Shown here: piece after piece, positions 32,031 to 44,413 of the stretch | Layout of the letters: the number at the start of each line of letters is the position of its first letter | How positions within the stretch are numbered: the first letter of the stretch is position 1 | Assembly (NCBI RefSeq): GCF_007565055.1 | Contig: NC_044549.1 | Span: 66,430,882 to 66,494,881, forward strand | Source of the DNA: Rhinopithecus roxellana | Lineage: Eukaryota > Chordata > Mammalia > Primates > Cercopithecidae | Direction: 5' to 3' | Length of the DNA stretch: 64,000 bases | The notes under the pieces: model-generated | The model's input: the letters and a program-made list of their open reading frames with translations, nothing else | Database searches by the model: none | What the model was told of the DNA's origin: nothing | Made by a program: the position numbers and the translations under genes

Positions 32031-33147
32031 TGAATAGGGATGGATACTAAGTGATGTCTGCGTATCCTTTGATCTGCAGAATTCATTTTTTCACATTTTT
32101 CTATATCAGTAGTCATATATTATTGGAGAGAAAAGCAACAGTAAACCTCAGTAAATATATTTTCTTTGCCATTTTCTCTCCAGCATTGCTCTTGGGCACA
32201 TTCATTTTTAGTTTGCTTTATCTATTAGTTTTTAATAGAGATGTGTAAGAATTGCCTGCTGATTATGGATTCATTGATACGTCTTTTAAATTTTGTCAGT
32301 TTTTGCTTTGTAAATTTTTATCACATTGTGAAGCTCATAATAGTGTATGATTGTTATACATTTGGTGGTTTTTCACCTTAATTTTAAATTATGTCCTCTT
32401 TCTTTTGCCTTAATTTCTTTTCTGTTCTATGCAAAGTTGCTACACCAACTTTAACTTGGTGGTTATTTGTATAGTGTATTTTCCCTCCCTTTTATTTCTA
32501 ACCATTTAGTTGGGATTTGGATTTTTATCAGATAAGATAACATGTCTTGGCCAGGTGTGGTGGCCCACACTTGTAATCCCAGCACTTTGGGAGGCCAAAG
32601 TGGGAGGATTACTTGAGTCCAGGAGTTAGAGACCAGCCTGGGCAACATAGTGAGTCCCAGTCTCTAATTAAAACAATATTAAAAACAACAAAGATACCAT
32701 GTCTTTTAATGTGTGAGTTTAAATGGTTTTACATGTGACTACTTACAAATTTGGAATCTTCTAACCTCTTGTTTTGTCTTTTGAACTGATTCTTCTTCTT
32801 CTGTGTTTCTTTCATTCCCATCTTTTACTGATTTCATAGAGTTTAAATATTCTTTTTTTTTTCTTTTTGATGGTCTGTATGCAATTGATTAGTGTTGGTG
32901 GTTATTCTTAAATACATAACATACATAATTAGTTATAAATTGTTCTAATAATATTTAATGTTATTCAGTGTTTTCATCTTCCTCTAAAATATGACAAGAA
33001 TTTAGCATGTTTTAAAACAAATGTTTCTCATTTTTTGTTATTGCTCCACTCCGAACCCAAGGAAGTTTCTTTGAGGCAAAGTCATTTCTACTGGGTGTGT
33101 ATGCTTTAAACTTTAATCTTATTATTATACATTGTGTACTTTATTTT
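32031..33147 (-). mobile_element. Old L1M fragment, minus strand
   Basis: T-rich sequence such as GGTGGTTTTTCACC, TTTTCCCTCCCTTTTATTTCTAACC and AACTGATTCTTCTTCTTC resembles the reverse complement of the inter-ORF/5' part of an ancient L1M. It is interrupted by an Alu monomer and abuts the younger L1PA. The alignment is loose, so the family is uncertain. Confidence 0.4.
32549..32690 (+). mobile_element. Free left Alu monomer (FLAM) or AluJ half
   Basis: GGCCAGGTGTGGTGGCCCAC to CCTGGGCAACATAGTGAG is a left arm followed by a short A-rich tail (AAAACAATATTAAAAAC). AAGATAACATGTCTT (32534-32548) and AAGATACCATGTCTT (32691-32705) frame it as a 15-bp duplication with one mismatch. This shows that the half-length unit itself was inserted, rather than a dimer broken later. 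Confidence 0.85.
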
Positions 33148-33399
33148 TTTAAAATTTTTATTTTACTTTAAGTTTGGGAATACACGTGTACGATGTGCAG
33201 GTTTGTTACATAGGTATACCTGTGCCACAGTGGTTTGCTGCACCCATCAACCCATCATTTAGGTTTTAAGCCCCGCATGTATTAGCTATTTGTGCAGATG
33301 CTGTCCCTCCCCAGCCCACCACCTCCCCGAACCCCTGCTGCCAACAGCCCTTGGTGTGTGTTGTTTTTCTCTCTGTGTTCATGTGTTCTCATTGTTCAA

Positions 33400-36300
33400 C
33401 TCCCACTTATGGGTGAGAACATAGAGGTGTTTGGTTTCCTGCTCCTGTGTTAGTTTGCTGAGGATAATAGCTTCTGGCTTCATCCACGTCCCTGCAAAGG
33501 ACATGATCTCATTCCTTTTTGTGACTGGATAGCATTCCGTGGTGTATATGTGCCACATTTTCTTTATCCAATCTATCATTGATGGGCATTTGGGTTGGTT
33601 CCATGTCTTTGCTATTGTAAATAGTGCTGCAATAAACACACCTGTGCATGTATCTTTATAGTAGACTGATTGATATTCTTTCTACTGGCATATACCCAGT
33701 AATGGGGATTGCTGGATCAAATGGTATTTCTGGTTCTAGATAGTTGAGAAACTGGCACACTGTCTTCCACAATGGTTGAACTAATTTACATTCCCACCAA
33801 TGGTGTAAAAGTGTTCCTATTTCTCCACAGCCTCGCCCGGATCTGTTGTTTCTTGACTTTTTAATAATCACCATTCTAACTGGTGTGAGATGGTATCTCA
33901 TTGTGGTTTTGATTTGCATTTCTCTAATGATCAGTGATGTTAAGCTTTTTTTATATGCTTGTTTGTCACATACATGTCTTGAGAAGGTTCTGTTCATATC
34001 CTTTGCCCACTTTTTGATGGGGTTGTTTTATTTTTTTCTGGTAAATTCATTTAAGTTGCTTGTAAATTCTGGATATTAGACCTTTGTCAGATGGGTAGAT
34101 TGCAAAAATTTTCTCTCAGTCTGTAGCTTGCCTGTTCACCCTGATGATAGTTTCTTTTGCTGTGCAGAAGCTCTTTAGTTTAATTATATTCCATTTGTTA
34201 ATTTTGGCTTTTATTTCTTTAATGAAATGTTTGCCCATGCCTATGTCCTGAATGGTATTGCCTAGGTTTTTTCTAGGGTTTTTTTTTTCATGGTTTTGGT
34301 ACATTTACGTCTTATATCTATCGAGTTAATTCTCATATAAGGTGTAAGGAAAGGTTTCAGTTTTCTGCGTATGACTAGCCAGTTTTCCCAGCACTATTTA
34401 TTAAATAGAGAATCCTTTTCCCATTGCTTGCTTTTGTCAGGTTTGCTGAAGATCAGATGGGTGTAGATGTGTGGTGTTATTTCTGAGGTCTCTGTTCTGC
34501 TCCATTGATCTATATGTCTGTTTTGGTACAAATACCATGCTATTTTGGTCACTGTAGCCTTGCAGTATAGTTTGAAGTCCCTGTGATACCTCCAGCATTA
34601 TTCTTTTTGCTTGGGATTATCTTGGCTATTCAGGCTGTTTTTTTGGTTCCATATGAAATTCAAACTACAGTTTTCTAATTCTTAGGAGAATGTCAATGGT
34701 AGTTTGATGGGAATGGCATTGAATCTATTAATTACTTTCACTAGTATGGGCATTTTCACAATATTTATTCTTCTATCTACAAGGATGGAGTGTTTTTTTT
34801 ATTTGTGTCCTCTCTTATTTCCTTGAGCAGTGGTTTGTAGTTCTCCTTGAAGAGGTCCTTCACGTCTCTTGTTAGTTGTATTCTTAGGTATTTTATTCCT
34901 TTTGTAGCAGTTTTGAATGGGAGTTCATTCATGATTTGGCTTTCTGCTTGTCTTTTGTTGACGTAAAGGAATGCTTGTGGTTTTTGCACATTGATTTTTG
35001 TATACTGAGACTTTGCTGAAGTTGCTTATCAGCTTCAGGAGTTTTTGGGCTGAGATGATGGGGTTTTCCAAATATAGAATCACATCATCTGCAAGAAGAA
35101 ATTTGACTTCCTCTCTTCCTATTTGAATGCCCTGTATTTCTTTCTCTTGCCTGATTGTCCTGGCCATAACTTCCAATGCTATGATGAATAGGAGCGGTGA
35201 GAGATGACATCCTTGTTTTGTGACGGTTTTCAAAGGAACTGCTTCCACCTTTTGCACATTCAGTGTGATATTGGCTGTGAGTTTGTCATAAAAAGCTCTT
35301 ATTGTTTTGAGCTATGCTCTATTAATACCTAGTTTATTGAGAATTTTTAACATGAAGGAATGTTGAATTTTAGTGAAGGCCATTTCTGCATCTATTGAGA
35401 TCATTATGTGGTTTTAGTCATTGGTTCTGTTTATGTGATGAGTTATGTTTATTGATTTGCATATGTTGAACCAGCCTTGCATCCCAGGGATGAAGCTGGC
35501 TTGGTAGTGGTGGATAAGCTTTTTATGTGCTTCTGCAATCAATTTGCCAGTATTTTATTGAGGATTTTTTCCACTGATGTTCATCAGGGTTATTGGCCTA
35601 TAGTTTTCTTTTTTTGTTGGGTTTTTGCTGGGTTTTGGTTTCAGGATGACGCTGACCTCATAAAATGACCTAGGGAAGAGTTCCTCTTTTTCAGTTGTTT
35701 GGAATAGTTTTAGAATGAATGGTACCAGCTGTGCTTTCTACTCCTGGTCGAATTCAGTCATGAATCAGTCTGGCACTGGGCTTTTTGGTTGATAAGCTAT
35801 TAATTACTGCCTCAATTTCAGAACTTGTTATTCGTCTACTCAGGGATTCAATTTCTTCCTGGTTTAGACTTGGGAGAGTGTATGTGTCCAGAAATGTATC
35901 TATCTCTTCTAGATTTTCTAGTTTGTTTGCATGGAAGTGTTTAGAGTATTTTGATGGTAGTTTGTATTTCTGTGAGGTCAGTGGTGATATCCCCATTATC
36001 ATGTTTTATTGTGTCTATTTGATTCTTCTCTTTTTTCTTCTTTATTACTCTAGTTAGCAGTCTATATATTTTGTTAATTTAAAAAAAAAATACCAGCTCC
36101 TGCATTCATTGATTTTTTTGACGTGTTTTTCATATCTGTATCTCCTTCTGTTCCATTCTGATCTTAGTTAATTATTCTCTTCTGCTAGCTTTTGGATCTG
36201 TTTGCTCTTGCTTCTCTAGTTCTTCTAATTGTGAAGCTAGGGTCAATTTGAGATCTTTCTAGCTTTCTGATGCAGATATTTAGTGCTATAAATTTCCCTC

Positions 36301-37191
36301 TAAACACTGCGTTAGCTGTGTCTCAGGGATTCTGGTACATTGTGTCTTTGTTCTCATTGGTTTCAAAGAACTTCTTCATTTCTACCTTGATTTCATTGTT
36401 TACCCAGGAGTCATTCAGGAGCAGGTTGTTCAATTTCCATATAGTTGTGTGGTTTTGAGTGAGTTTCTTAATCCTGAGTTCTAATTTGATTTCATTGTGG
36501 TCAGAAATACTCTTGGTTATGATTTCAGTTATTGTGCATTTCCTGAGAGTATTTTACTTCCAATTATGTGGCCAATTTTAAAATAAATGCCATGTGGTAC
36601 TGAGAAGAATGTATATTCTGTTGATTTGGGATGGAAAGTTCTGTAGATATCTATTAAGCCCACTTGATCCAGAGCTGAGTTCAAATCCTGAATACACTTG
36701 TTAATTTTCTGTCTCTTTGATCTGTCTAATACTGACAGTGGGGTGTTAAAGTCTCCCGTTATTATTGTGTGGGAGTCTAAGTCTCTTTGTAGATCTTTAA
36801 GAACTTGTTTTATGAATCTGAGTGCTCCAGTATTGGGTGCATATATATTTAGGATAGTTAGCTCTTCTTGGTGAATTGATCCCTTTATCATTATGTAATG
36901 TCCTTCATTGTAATTTTTTATCTTTATTGATTTAAAGTCTGCTTTGTCAGAGACTCAAATTGCAACTCCTACCTTTTCTGTTTTCTCTTTGCTTTGTACG
37001 TTTTCCTACATCCCTTTATTTTGAGCCTATGTGTGTCTTTGCATGTGAGACGAGTCTCTTGAATACAGCACATTGATGGCTCTTGACTTTTTATCTAATT
37101 TGCCAGTCTGTGTCGTTTAATGGGAGCATTTAGCCCATTTACATTTAAGGTTAATATTGTTATGTGTGAGTGAATTTGCTCCTGTCGTCAT
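33400..37191 (-). pseudogene. L1 ORF2 (endonuclease/reverse transcriptase) pseudogene
   Basis: The original start is the ATG at 37191, about 60 bp after the ORF1 stop. Open fragments retain family landmarks. The endonuclease part at 36529-36891 has TGDFNTPLS, but the later KIDHI motif reads KIGHI, so the catalytic Asp is lost. A linker lies at 35754-36002. The reverse-transcriptase part at 34925-35257 has LLADDVILYLENP in place of the usual FADD box. C-terminal pieces are at 34116-34304, 33656-33997 and 33379-33639. Many stops and frameshifts separate them. The element cannot supply either enzyme. Confidence 0.88.
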
Positions 37192-37251
37192 GATGCTAGC
37201 TGGTTATTTTGCACACTAGTTGATGCAGTTTCTTCACGGTGTCATTGGTCT

Positions 37252-38300
37252 TTATATTTTGGTGTGTTTTTGCAGTGGCTGGTACTGGTTTTTCCTTTTC
37301 ATATTTAGTGCTTCCTTCAGGAGCTCTTGCAAGCCAGGCCTGGTGGTGATGAAGTCCCTCAGCATTTGCTTGTCTGAAAAGGATTTTATTTCTCCTTCAC
37401 TTATGAAGCTTAGTTTGGCCAGATATGAAATTCTTGGTTGATAATTATTTTCTTTAAGAATGTTGCATATTGTCTCCCACTGTCTTCTGGCTTGTAGGGT
37501 TTCTTCTGAGAGATCTATTGTTAGTCTGATGGGCTTCCATTTGTAGGTGACCTGGCCTTTCTTTCTGGCGGACCTTAACAATTTTTCTTTCATTTCGACC
37601 TTGGAGAATCTGATGATTGTGTGTTTTACTTTGATCTTCTCATGGACTGTTTTAGTGGTGTTCTCTTTATTTCCTGATTTTGCATGTCGGCCTGTCTTGC
37701 TAGGTTGGGGAAGTTCTTCTACATAATATCCTGAAGTGTGTTTTCCAACTTGGTTCCACTCTCCCTGTCTCTTTCAGGTAGTCCAGTCAACTGTAGGTTT
37801 GGTCTGTTTACAAAATCTCTTATTTTTTGGAGGTTTTTTTTCATTCCTTTACATTCTTTTTTCTCCGATCTTGTCTGCCTGTCCTATTTCAGCAAGATGG
37901 TCTTCAATTTCTTTGATATTCTTCACATTGTTTCTTCTGCTTGATCAATTTGACTATTGATACTTGCGTGTGTTTCATGAAGTTTTCGTGCTGTGTTTTT
38001 CAGCACCATCAGGTCATTTACATTTCTCTCTAAACTGGTTATTCTAATTAGCTGCTCCTGTAATCTTTTATCAAGGTTCTTACCTTCTTTGCATTGGGTT
38101 AAAACATACTCCTTTACCTCAGCACAGTTTGCTATTACCCACCTTCTGAAGCCTAATTCTGTCAATTCATCCATTTCATCCTTCATCCATCTCACCCTCC
38201 ATCCAGTTCTGTGCCAATGCTGGAGAAATATTGAGATCATTTGAAGGAGAGGAGGCACTCTGGCCTTGCGGGTTTTCAGTGTTCTTTCATTGATTCTTTC
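37252..38300 (-). pseudogene. L1 ORF1 (RNA-binding chaperone) pseudogene
   Basis: In intact L1, ORF1 encodes a coiled-coil trimeric RNA-binding protein that packages L1 RNA. Here the N-terminal and coiled-coil part is readable at 37923-38258 (ELGFRRWVIANCAEVKEYV, then IRITSLERNVNDLM). The C-terminal domain is readable at 37252-37593 (IRLTIDLSEETLQARRQWE, RISYLAKLSFISEGEIKSF). The two lie in different frames, and the stretch between them (about 37600-37920) is not open. The start region around 38260-38300 is also damaged. Translation to a functional protein is not possible from this copy. Confidence 0.85.
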
Positions 38301-39724
38301 TCGTCTTCAAAAGTTTGTCTAGTTTTGATCTTTGAGGCTGTTGATCCTTGGACGAGGTTTTGGTGGGGGCTTTTTTTTGTTGATGGTGTTGTTGCTGCTT
38401 TCTGTTTGTTGGTTTGTTTGTTTTATTCAATAGTCAGGTCCCTCTTCTGTAGGGCTGCTGTGGTTTCCTGGGTGTTTACTTCAGGTCCCATTCATCTGGA
38501 TCGCTCTCACACCTGGAGATGTCACTTGAGGAAGCTGGAGAGCAGCAAAGATGGGTGCTTGGTCCTTCCTCTGGGATCTCTGACCTCAAAGGGCACTGAC
38601 CAGATGCCAGTAGGAACGCTCCCATATAAGGTGTCTGACAACCTCTGTTGGAGGGTCTCATCCATTAGGGTGGCAGGGAACACAGGATCCATTTAACAAA
38701 ATGCTTTGGATGTCCTTTGGTGGAGGGAGTGTGCTGTGTTAGGGGGAAACCCATTCATCTGGGATGCCCAGATTCCTCAGAACTAGTAGAGGAAAGACTA
38801 AATTTCCTGGTCCACAAAGAATATGGCCACCCTTCCCCTTAGGGGCTCAGGCGCAAGTAGGTCAGAGTTCTGTCCCTGAGCCCCCAGCTGGAGTTGGAGT
38901 TCTGAGGCCCCACCTAGTGAGGAGGGATGGGTCAGGATCAGGCCTGAAGAGGCAGTCTGGCTTCAGTCTGCCACAGCTGGTGTGTTGGGCTTGGGACCAA
39001 GTTGTCCAGCCTCCCTGGCTCCAGTAGAGGAAAAGCCCAGCCTGGAGCTATAGAGATGGCTACCACCCTTCCCCTGTCCTGGGAGCTTAGTGTGTTAGGC
39101 AGCTATCAGTCCCAGTGTTGGCTGCCACCTCTCCCCAAAGACTTAGACAGAAGACTTAGACAGCAGGCAGCCACAGCTGTGGTGATGCTGCCCCTCCCCT
39201 CAGGGAGTTGGCAGGCTTAGGCAGATTCTAGCTGAGTGGCTGTTGAGAATCTGCGTGGCTCCATGGTTGAGACCCTGGGCTTCACTGGCATGGGCTCACG
39301 TGTGGGATCTTTCAATCTGTGGGTTGCACAGTTCCGTGGAAAAAATCATGATTTCCCAGGCTGTGTAGCATGCTCACTCACTGCCTCCCTTGGCTGGGGG
39401 GTGGGAGCTCCCCTGCCCCATGTGGCTCTTGGGGGAATCCCCGCACCATGCTACTCTTCCTTCCTCTTCATGGGTCACACCAGCTGCCTAATCAGTCCTG
39501 ATGACAGAACCTGGCTACCTCCGATGCCGGTGGAGAAGTCATATGTTGTTTTGGTTCTTTTCAGTGGGATCCTCCTATTGTCCTCTGTTTCTAGTCTGTC
39601 ATCTTAGCCCCCTTCTTTTTAATATTTGTTATTACCTAGAGTTTTATTTCCAAATATAATCTCCAATCTTTTATTCTCTTTATATTTTACACTTGAATAA
39701 ATGTTATTATTGAAATAAATACAT

Positions 39725-40520
39725 AACATTTTGTCTTTTATTAAAAAGCAATCTGGCAACATGCGTTAAAACAGAAAAGGTGGATGTCTTTTGACACAGT
39801 AATTCACCTTATGAGAGTGCATGTTTGTGTGTAAAGGTTTGGGTATAAATGTTTATTGCTATATTGTTTATAGTGCCAAAAACAAGCAAACAAAACAAAA
39901 GCCTGAAACAACATGGACGTCTATGTGTTGGAGGATGGCTAAATAAATCTAAACATTCCCACCATGGAACACTATGCAGTTAGTTGACTTAGAGCCATGG
40001 TTTTCAACTGGTGTGAGAAACCCAGAGTCCATTTGGTAATGTCTGGATACTTTCTGGGCTGTCATAGCTGAGGGAGTAGGGATGGATATGATGCTGACAT
40101 CTAGTGAGTAGAGGCCAGAGATATACAAAACATCCCAAGTGTGCAGGATAACCCTTGATCCCTCATCCCACAGCAAATAATTATCTAGCCTAAAATGCCA
40201 AAATTGTTAATATTAAGAAATTTTGACTTAGAGTAATTTCCATAAAATAAGGTAGAATGAGAAAACAGCATGCAGGAAATGTGTATAATATTATCCATTT
40301 TTGTAAAACAGTTGAAATACCCCCTTTCTTCATACATGTGTGAACACCTACTATAATAACCTAAACACAATCTATATTACAGCATTATTTGACCATGAAA
40401 AGATATGGAAACATATATTTCAAATTTTTAAGATTGTTTTCATGGCCTGGGTGAAAGAGGAGACAAGAAATTGGGCAGAAAAAGAGAACTAGGAATAAAT
40501 AAAAGCAAAAACATATATGT
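39725..40520 (+). mobile_element. L1M (MC/ME-like) 3' fragment, split by MER20
   Basis: AAAAGCAATCTGGCAACATGC, TTTGACACAGTAATTCACC, TTATTGCTATATTGTTTATAGTG, AACAACATGGACGTCTATG, GGAGGATGGCTAAATAAATC and ACCATGGAACACTATGCAGTTAG follow the end of ORF2 in ancient L1s. It continues after MER20 with ACAGCATGCAGGAAATGTG and CCATTTTTGTAAAACAG. A short TATATGTGTGTGTATATATA run (about 40512-40540) sits at its end. Confidence 0.7.
39994..40224. mobile_element. MER20 hAT-Charlie element with intact 8-bp target duplication
   Basis: GGTTTTCAACTGGTGTGAG, TGGTAATGTCTGGATACTTTC, GGCTGTCATAGCTGAGGG, ATGCTGACATCTAGTGAGTAG and AACATCCCAAGTGTGCAGG follow the full consensus. GACTTAGA occurs immediately before (39986-39993) and after (40225-40232), the 8-bp duplication expected of hAT transposition. 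It is about 230 bp long. Confidence 0.88.
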
Positions 40521-40639
40521 GTGTGTATATATATATATAATTGTATTTGTTATAAATTATGTGTCCCTTTAGAAATACATATGAAACTTCAGAAAGAGTA
40601 GAAAAATAATTTTAACATTTACTTACATTTTCTAAGGTA

Positions 40640-41200
40640 ATTCATCACTTTCTGAGCTTGATATTATTTCCTAAAGCCTATGTCTTCTTTCTGGATTAAA
40701 TTTTCTTCTTGTTGAAGCACATCTTGCAGTAGTTTTTAGTAAAAGTTAGAGAGTGGTAACTCCTCTTATTGGGGTTGTAAACCCCTATTATTTTTATTTC
40801 AGAAAATATCTTCACTTTTGCCTTCTTTCTTAAAAAATCAATTAGTTGGCATTAAAATCCTAGATTGACAGATATTTTACCTCAGTGCTTTAAAGAAATT
40901 ATTCTTCTGTCTTCTGACAATCACTGTTACCAGTAAGAAGTCTCCTTTCAGCCCATTTGCCATTTCTGAATGTTAATCTGTCTTCTTCTCTGGTAGCTTT
41001 TAAGATCTTCTTATCCTTGATGTCGGCAGTTTTATGATCATAAAAGTAGGCTTGGCTTGCTGTCTTATATTTTCTTACTCATAGTAGGAGCACTCTTTTA
41101 ATCTGAAGCGCCACTACTTTTCTTTAATTCTGAACATTCCTCAGCTCTTATCTCTTAGAATTTTGTTTATTCTTCATCCCATCCACTGAGTTTGGCATGA
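40640..41200 (-). mobile_element. Old L1M fragment, ORF1-like region
   Basis: CACATCTTGCAGTAGTTTTTAG, CCTAGATTGACAGATATTTTACCTC, TTCTGTCTTCTGACAATCACTG, AGAAGTCTCCTTTCAGCCC and AGCTTTTAAGATCTTC resemble the reverse complement of the ORF1 C-terminal region of ancient L1s. It has no open reading frame of note. Confidence 0.5.
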
Positions 41201-41386
41201 CGGTTTCACATGGAGAACTTTCAGTCTGCATGAATCTGGTGGTGTGAAGCTCTTAGCCATGAACACCAAAGATTGAATCTCGGACCCTATAGATCAGGAA
41301 TTTTGTTTTGTTTCTGTTTCGTGTTTATCCTGATTTAGGTTTATGAGGAATTTTATCTTGTTTCTGGGTGCAGCTACAGTTGATTC

Positions 41387-41930
41387 TCACTGTTCGTGGT
41401 ATTTATGTATGTTCTACGAAGTCACCATGAACACTGAATTAGTAACTACTGAACAATTGTTTCTAGTGGAAATACAGGATTAAGTTTCTGTGAGTTTCTC
41501 GTGGCAACATTCTAATCAACTAATCAATAGGTAACTCTTTTATCTGTATTTTGTTTAAAAACACTTTATTTAATGTATATTGTTGATTATCATTGAACTC
41601 ATAGGCTAATTCAAGCTTTAGCAAAGCTTATCAAACACACATATTTTCTTCACAGAATACATTTCATCCTTCTTGCACTTAGGAATATTAGACAACATTA
41701 TGCTTGGAGGCCATTTTAAGCAGTTAAATCCAATAAGAATGAAAGAAATAGGACTAAGTATACCACCAGACACTTGTTGAAAAGGAAGAGCAGGATGGTA
41801 GAATAGAAATCCTCTGGCAACTGTTCCCATGCAGAAGAAGCAAATCAAATAAATATCCCCACAAGAAAACACTTTCACAAGAGCTAAAGAAGCCAGATGA
41901 GAGATCACAGGTCCTAGTTTTAGCATAATA
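41387..41930. mobile_element. Tigger-like (pogo) DNA transposon fragment
   Basis: CAGTTGATTCTCACTGTTCG, GAACACTGAATTAGTAAC, GGAAATACAGGATTAAG, AACACTTTATTTAATGTATATTG and GGCCATTTTAAGCAGTTAAATCC match a Tigger-derived nonautonomous family that I remember without a firm name. The far end is poorly defined. It lies directly upstream of the L1MA 5' region. Confidence 0.5.
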
Positions 41931-42002
41931 GCAAGAAAAGCTACATTGAAGGGTGTAGGAAGGACAGTCTTGCATTGCCTGTACTACCTGCTCCCCTGAC
42001 TG

Positions 42003-42920
42003 CCATCCCAGGCAGTACAGCATGGATATACCTTTTTGGGGGAGCAAGAGGAAAGTATGCCTGGGACATAGCCTTGGAACTGAGGACAAGAAAGCTACAC
42101 TGAAATATGCCAGGCAGAACCCCACAGTCCCTGATACCAGGGTGGTGCCCATAGACAAAAATCCTAAAACTGCTCCATGCCAGAAGAAAATCTGCCACCC
42201 TCATGCATGAAACCAAAGTCCCACTTGATTTACTGCTGGCTGACTAAAGTGACCTCAGACCCTGAATCAATATAAATGTCAGGAAGGCCATAATGACCAC
42301 AATTCCTGGGTCAGCCCCAATACTGCCCTGTTCTGGGAAGGCATGGGTTTTTGGTGGGACCCGGCATCACATTAATTGTGGCAGACACAGAAGTGCCCAT
42401 GCCACTCTTTTCCCATACTTCCCAGGCAGGGCAGTATGAAGAGAGACTCCTTCCTCTTGGGAAAAGAAAACATGCAGAAGACTTTGCCTTAAAACTCAGT
42501 ACTAGCTGTGCCACAGTACAACACAGGACCATGTAGAATATGGTGGCCTCTGATTTCAAAGTGGTGCTCTGAATGGAGATTCTAGACCCACCCTAAGCCA
42601 GAAGAGAATCCACTGACCTAGCAGACCAGATCTAAATCCAAGCTGGTTTTGAAACCGTATCACTAAAGTGGCCTTGGGCCATTAATATGTATCAGTGACA
42701 GGCAGTGGCTCTGGGCCTTGGGTGAGGCCTGGTACTGCATTGGCCTAGGAGGCCATGAGCTTCAGGTATGACCCAGCATGATGCAAGCTATTCCAGCCAC
42801 AGGACTGCCCATGTCACCTCTCTCCCAATTCCAACCAATGCAACATGGAGCAAGATTCTTTCATTTGAAAAGAAGAGAGAACTGAGCAAGGAACTTGGAC
42901 TGAAAACCCAAAAAACTCTC
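42003..42920 (+). repeat. Tandem repeat of about 412 bp in the L1 5'UTR
   Basis: CCCAGGCAG followed by a T/C-rich and GGGG/GGGAAA stretch occurs near 42006, 42420 and, diverged, 42829. Further pairs keep the same offset: CCAGAAGAAAATCTGCC at 42180 with CCAGAAGAGAATCCACTG at 42598, and CACTAAAGTG-type words at 42242 and 42661. That gives two full units and the start of a third, at roughly 60-65% identity by eye. Confidence 0.7.
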
Positions 42921-43184
42921 CATAATTTTTCCCAAGTTCATCAGGGCTAGGGACCTTGTAGCCTTAAGAGAGTTGCAGTAAACATGTGTTTAGATAACCC
43001 TCTAGTGCTGAAATGACTGCAGTGACCATGGGCTTAGGGAATTCAATAGTCAATCCCTTTGAGTCCTGGAAGGCCCTCTGAAGAGGGATGAGTACAAACG
43101 AGTTCCACTGTGAAGATTGAAATAAATACCTAACTCTTCAATGCCCAGGCATTGGTATATGTCCACAAGCATTAAGAATTTTCA

Positions 43185-43486
43185 GGGAGCCAGGTTCTGT
43201 GGCTCACACCTGTAATCCCAGCACTTTGGGAGCCCAAAGTGGGCAGATCATGAGGTCAGGAGATCAAGATCATCCTGGCCAACATGGCAAAACCCCGTCT
43301 CTATTAAAAATACAAAAATTAGCTGGACTTGGTGGTGCACACCTGTAATCCCAGTTTCTTGGAAAACTGAGGCAGGAGAATGGCTTGAACCCAGGCGGCA
43401 GAGATTGCAGTGAGCCAAGATTGCACCAGTGTACTCCAGCCTGGCAATAGAGTGAGACTACATCAAAAAAAGAAAAAAAAAAAAAA
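43185..43486 (+). mobile_element. Alu SINE, AluS-like
   Basis: A full-length sense Alu from GGGAGCCAGGTTCTGTGGC to an A-rich tail (AAAAAAAGA15). TCTATTAAAAATAC and many C-to-T changes show age. AAGAATTTTCAGG before it and GAGAATGTTCATGG after it are an approximate target duplication. It sits in the 5'UTR/ORF1 boundary of the L1MA element. Confidence 0.9.
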
Positions 43487-43719
43487 GAGAATGTTCATGG
43501 AAATATGACCTTACCAAACAGACTAAATAAGCTGTCAGTGACCAACTATGAAGAGATAAAAATATGTGACCTCTCAGATAGAAAATTCAAAATAGCTGTT
43601 TTGAGGACGTTCAACAAACTTCAGGAAAACACAGGGAAGTATAAGTCAGAATTTATCAGATACATTTAACAAACAGATTTAAATAATAATTAAAATAATC
43701 CTGGAAGTAAAAATTACAA

Positions 43720-44413
43720 TGGACAAAATGAAAACTGCAGTGGAGAATCTCAGCAGCAGAATTGATTAAGCAGAAGGAAGAATCAGTGAACTCAACTATC
43801 TGAATAGATATCACAGGTAGTTTGAGAAATTAGGCTATCTGAAAATACACAACAAGGAGAAAAAACAATGAAAAGAAACAAAGAATGCATCTGAGATCTA
43901 TGAGAAAACTTTAAAAATGCAAACTTTGTATTTGAATTCAAGAGGGAGTAGAGAAAGAAAAAGGGATAGAAAGCTTATTCACATAATAATAACAGAAAAC
44001 TCTCCAAACTTAGAGAAATATATAAATATGTTGGTACAGGGAGTTTAAAATCACCAAGGAGATTCAAACTAGGTAAGACTACTAAAAGGCATATAATAAA
44101 CAAACTCTCAAAGCTTCAAGACAAAGAGAGGATTTTAAAAACAGTGAGAGAAAAGAAAGAAATTGCATATAAAAGAACTCTGATATGTCTGATAGCAGAA
44201 TTCTCAGTGGAAACCTTTCCAGACACAGGAGAATGGGATGACATATTTAAAGCTGTGAGGGGCGTGAGGGAAAGCACTGCCAACCAAGAATACTATACTC
44301 AGAAAAGCCATCGTTCAAACATGAAGGAGAGATACTTTCCTAGAGTAAAAAAACTGAGGGAATTCATTATCAACAGACCTATCAGACAAGAAATAAAAAA
44401 AATACTAAAGTGA
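43720..44413 (+). pseudogene. L1MA ORF1 pseudogene
   Basis: The ORF1 core and C-terminal domain are present but broken. The most readable portion is 44144-44413, with SVETFPDTGEWDDIFKAV and KKLREFIINRPIRQEIKK, equivalent to the end of the RNA-binding domain. Upstream, ATTGATTAAGCAGAAGG shows a stop within what was the coiled coil. An Alu lies in the region just before the ORF. Confidence 0.75.

Larger units (their letters stand above)
33148..39612 (-). mobile_element. Near full-length L1PA retrotransposon, inactive
   Basis: In reverse it spans the 3'UTR (TACTTTAAGTTTGGGAATACACG), ORF2, the inter-ORF spacer, ORF1 and a long 5'UTR. It ends at CATCTTAGCCCCC, the reverse of the L1 5' terminus GGGGGCTAAGATG. 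The length of 6.46 kb is normal for older L1PA with the longer 5'UTR. Both ORFs are broken, and CpG decay suggests tens of millions of years. No clear target duplication was found. It shares orientation and about 5.3 kb of homology with the L1PA at 57650. Confidence 0.93.

Noticed and set aside
38241..38696. A 151-codon plus-strand frame near 38.2-38.7 kb
   Set aside because: It is antisense to the L1 5'UTR and ORF1 start. The hydrophobic stretch is due to T-rich antisense sequence.
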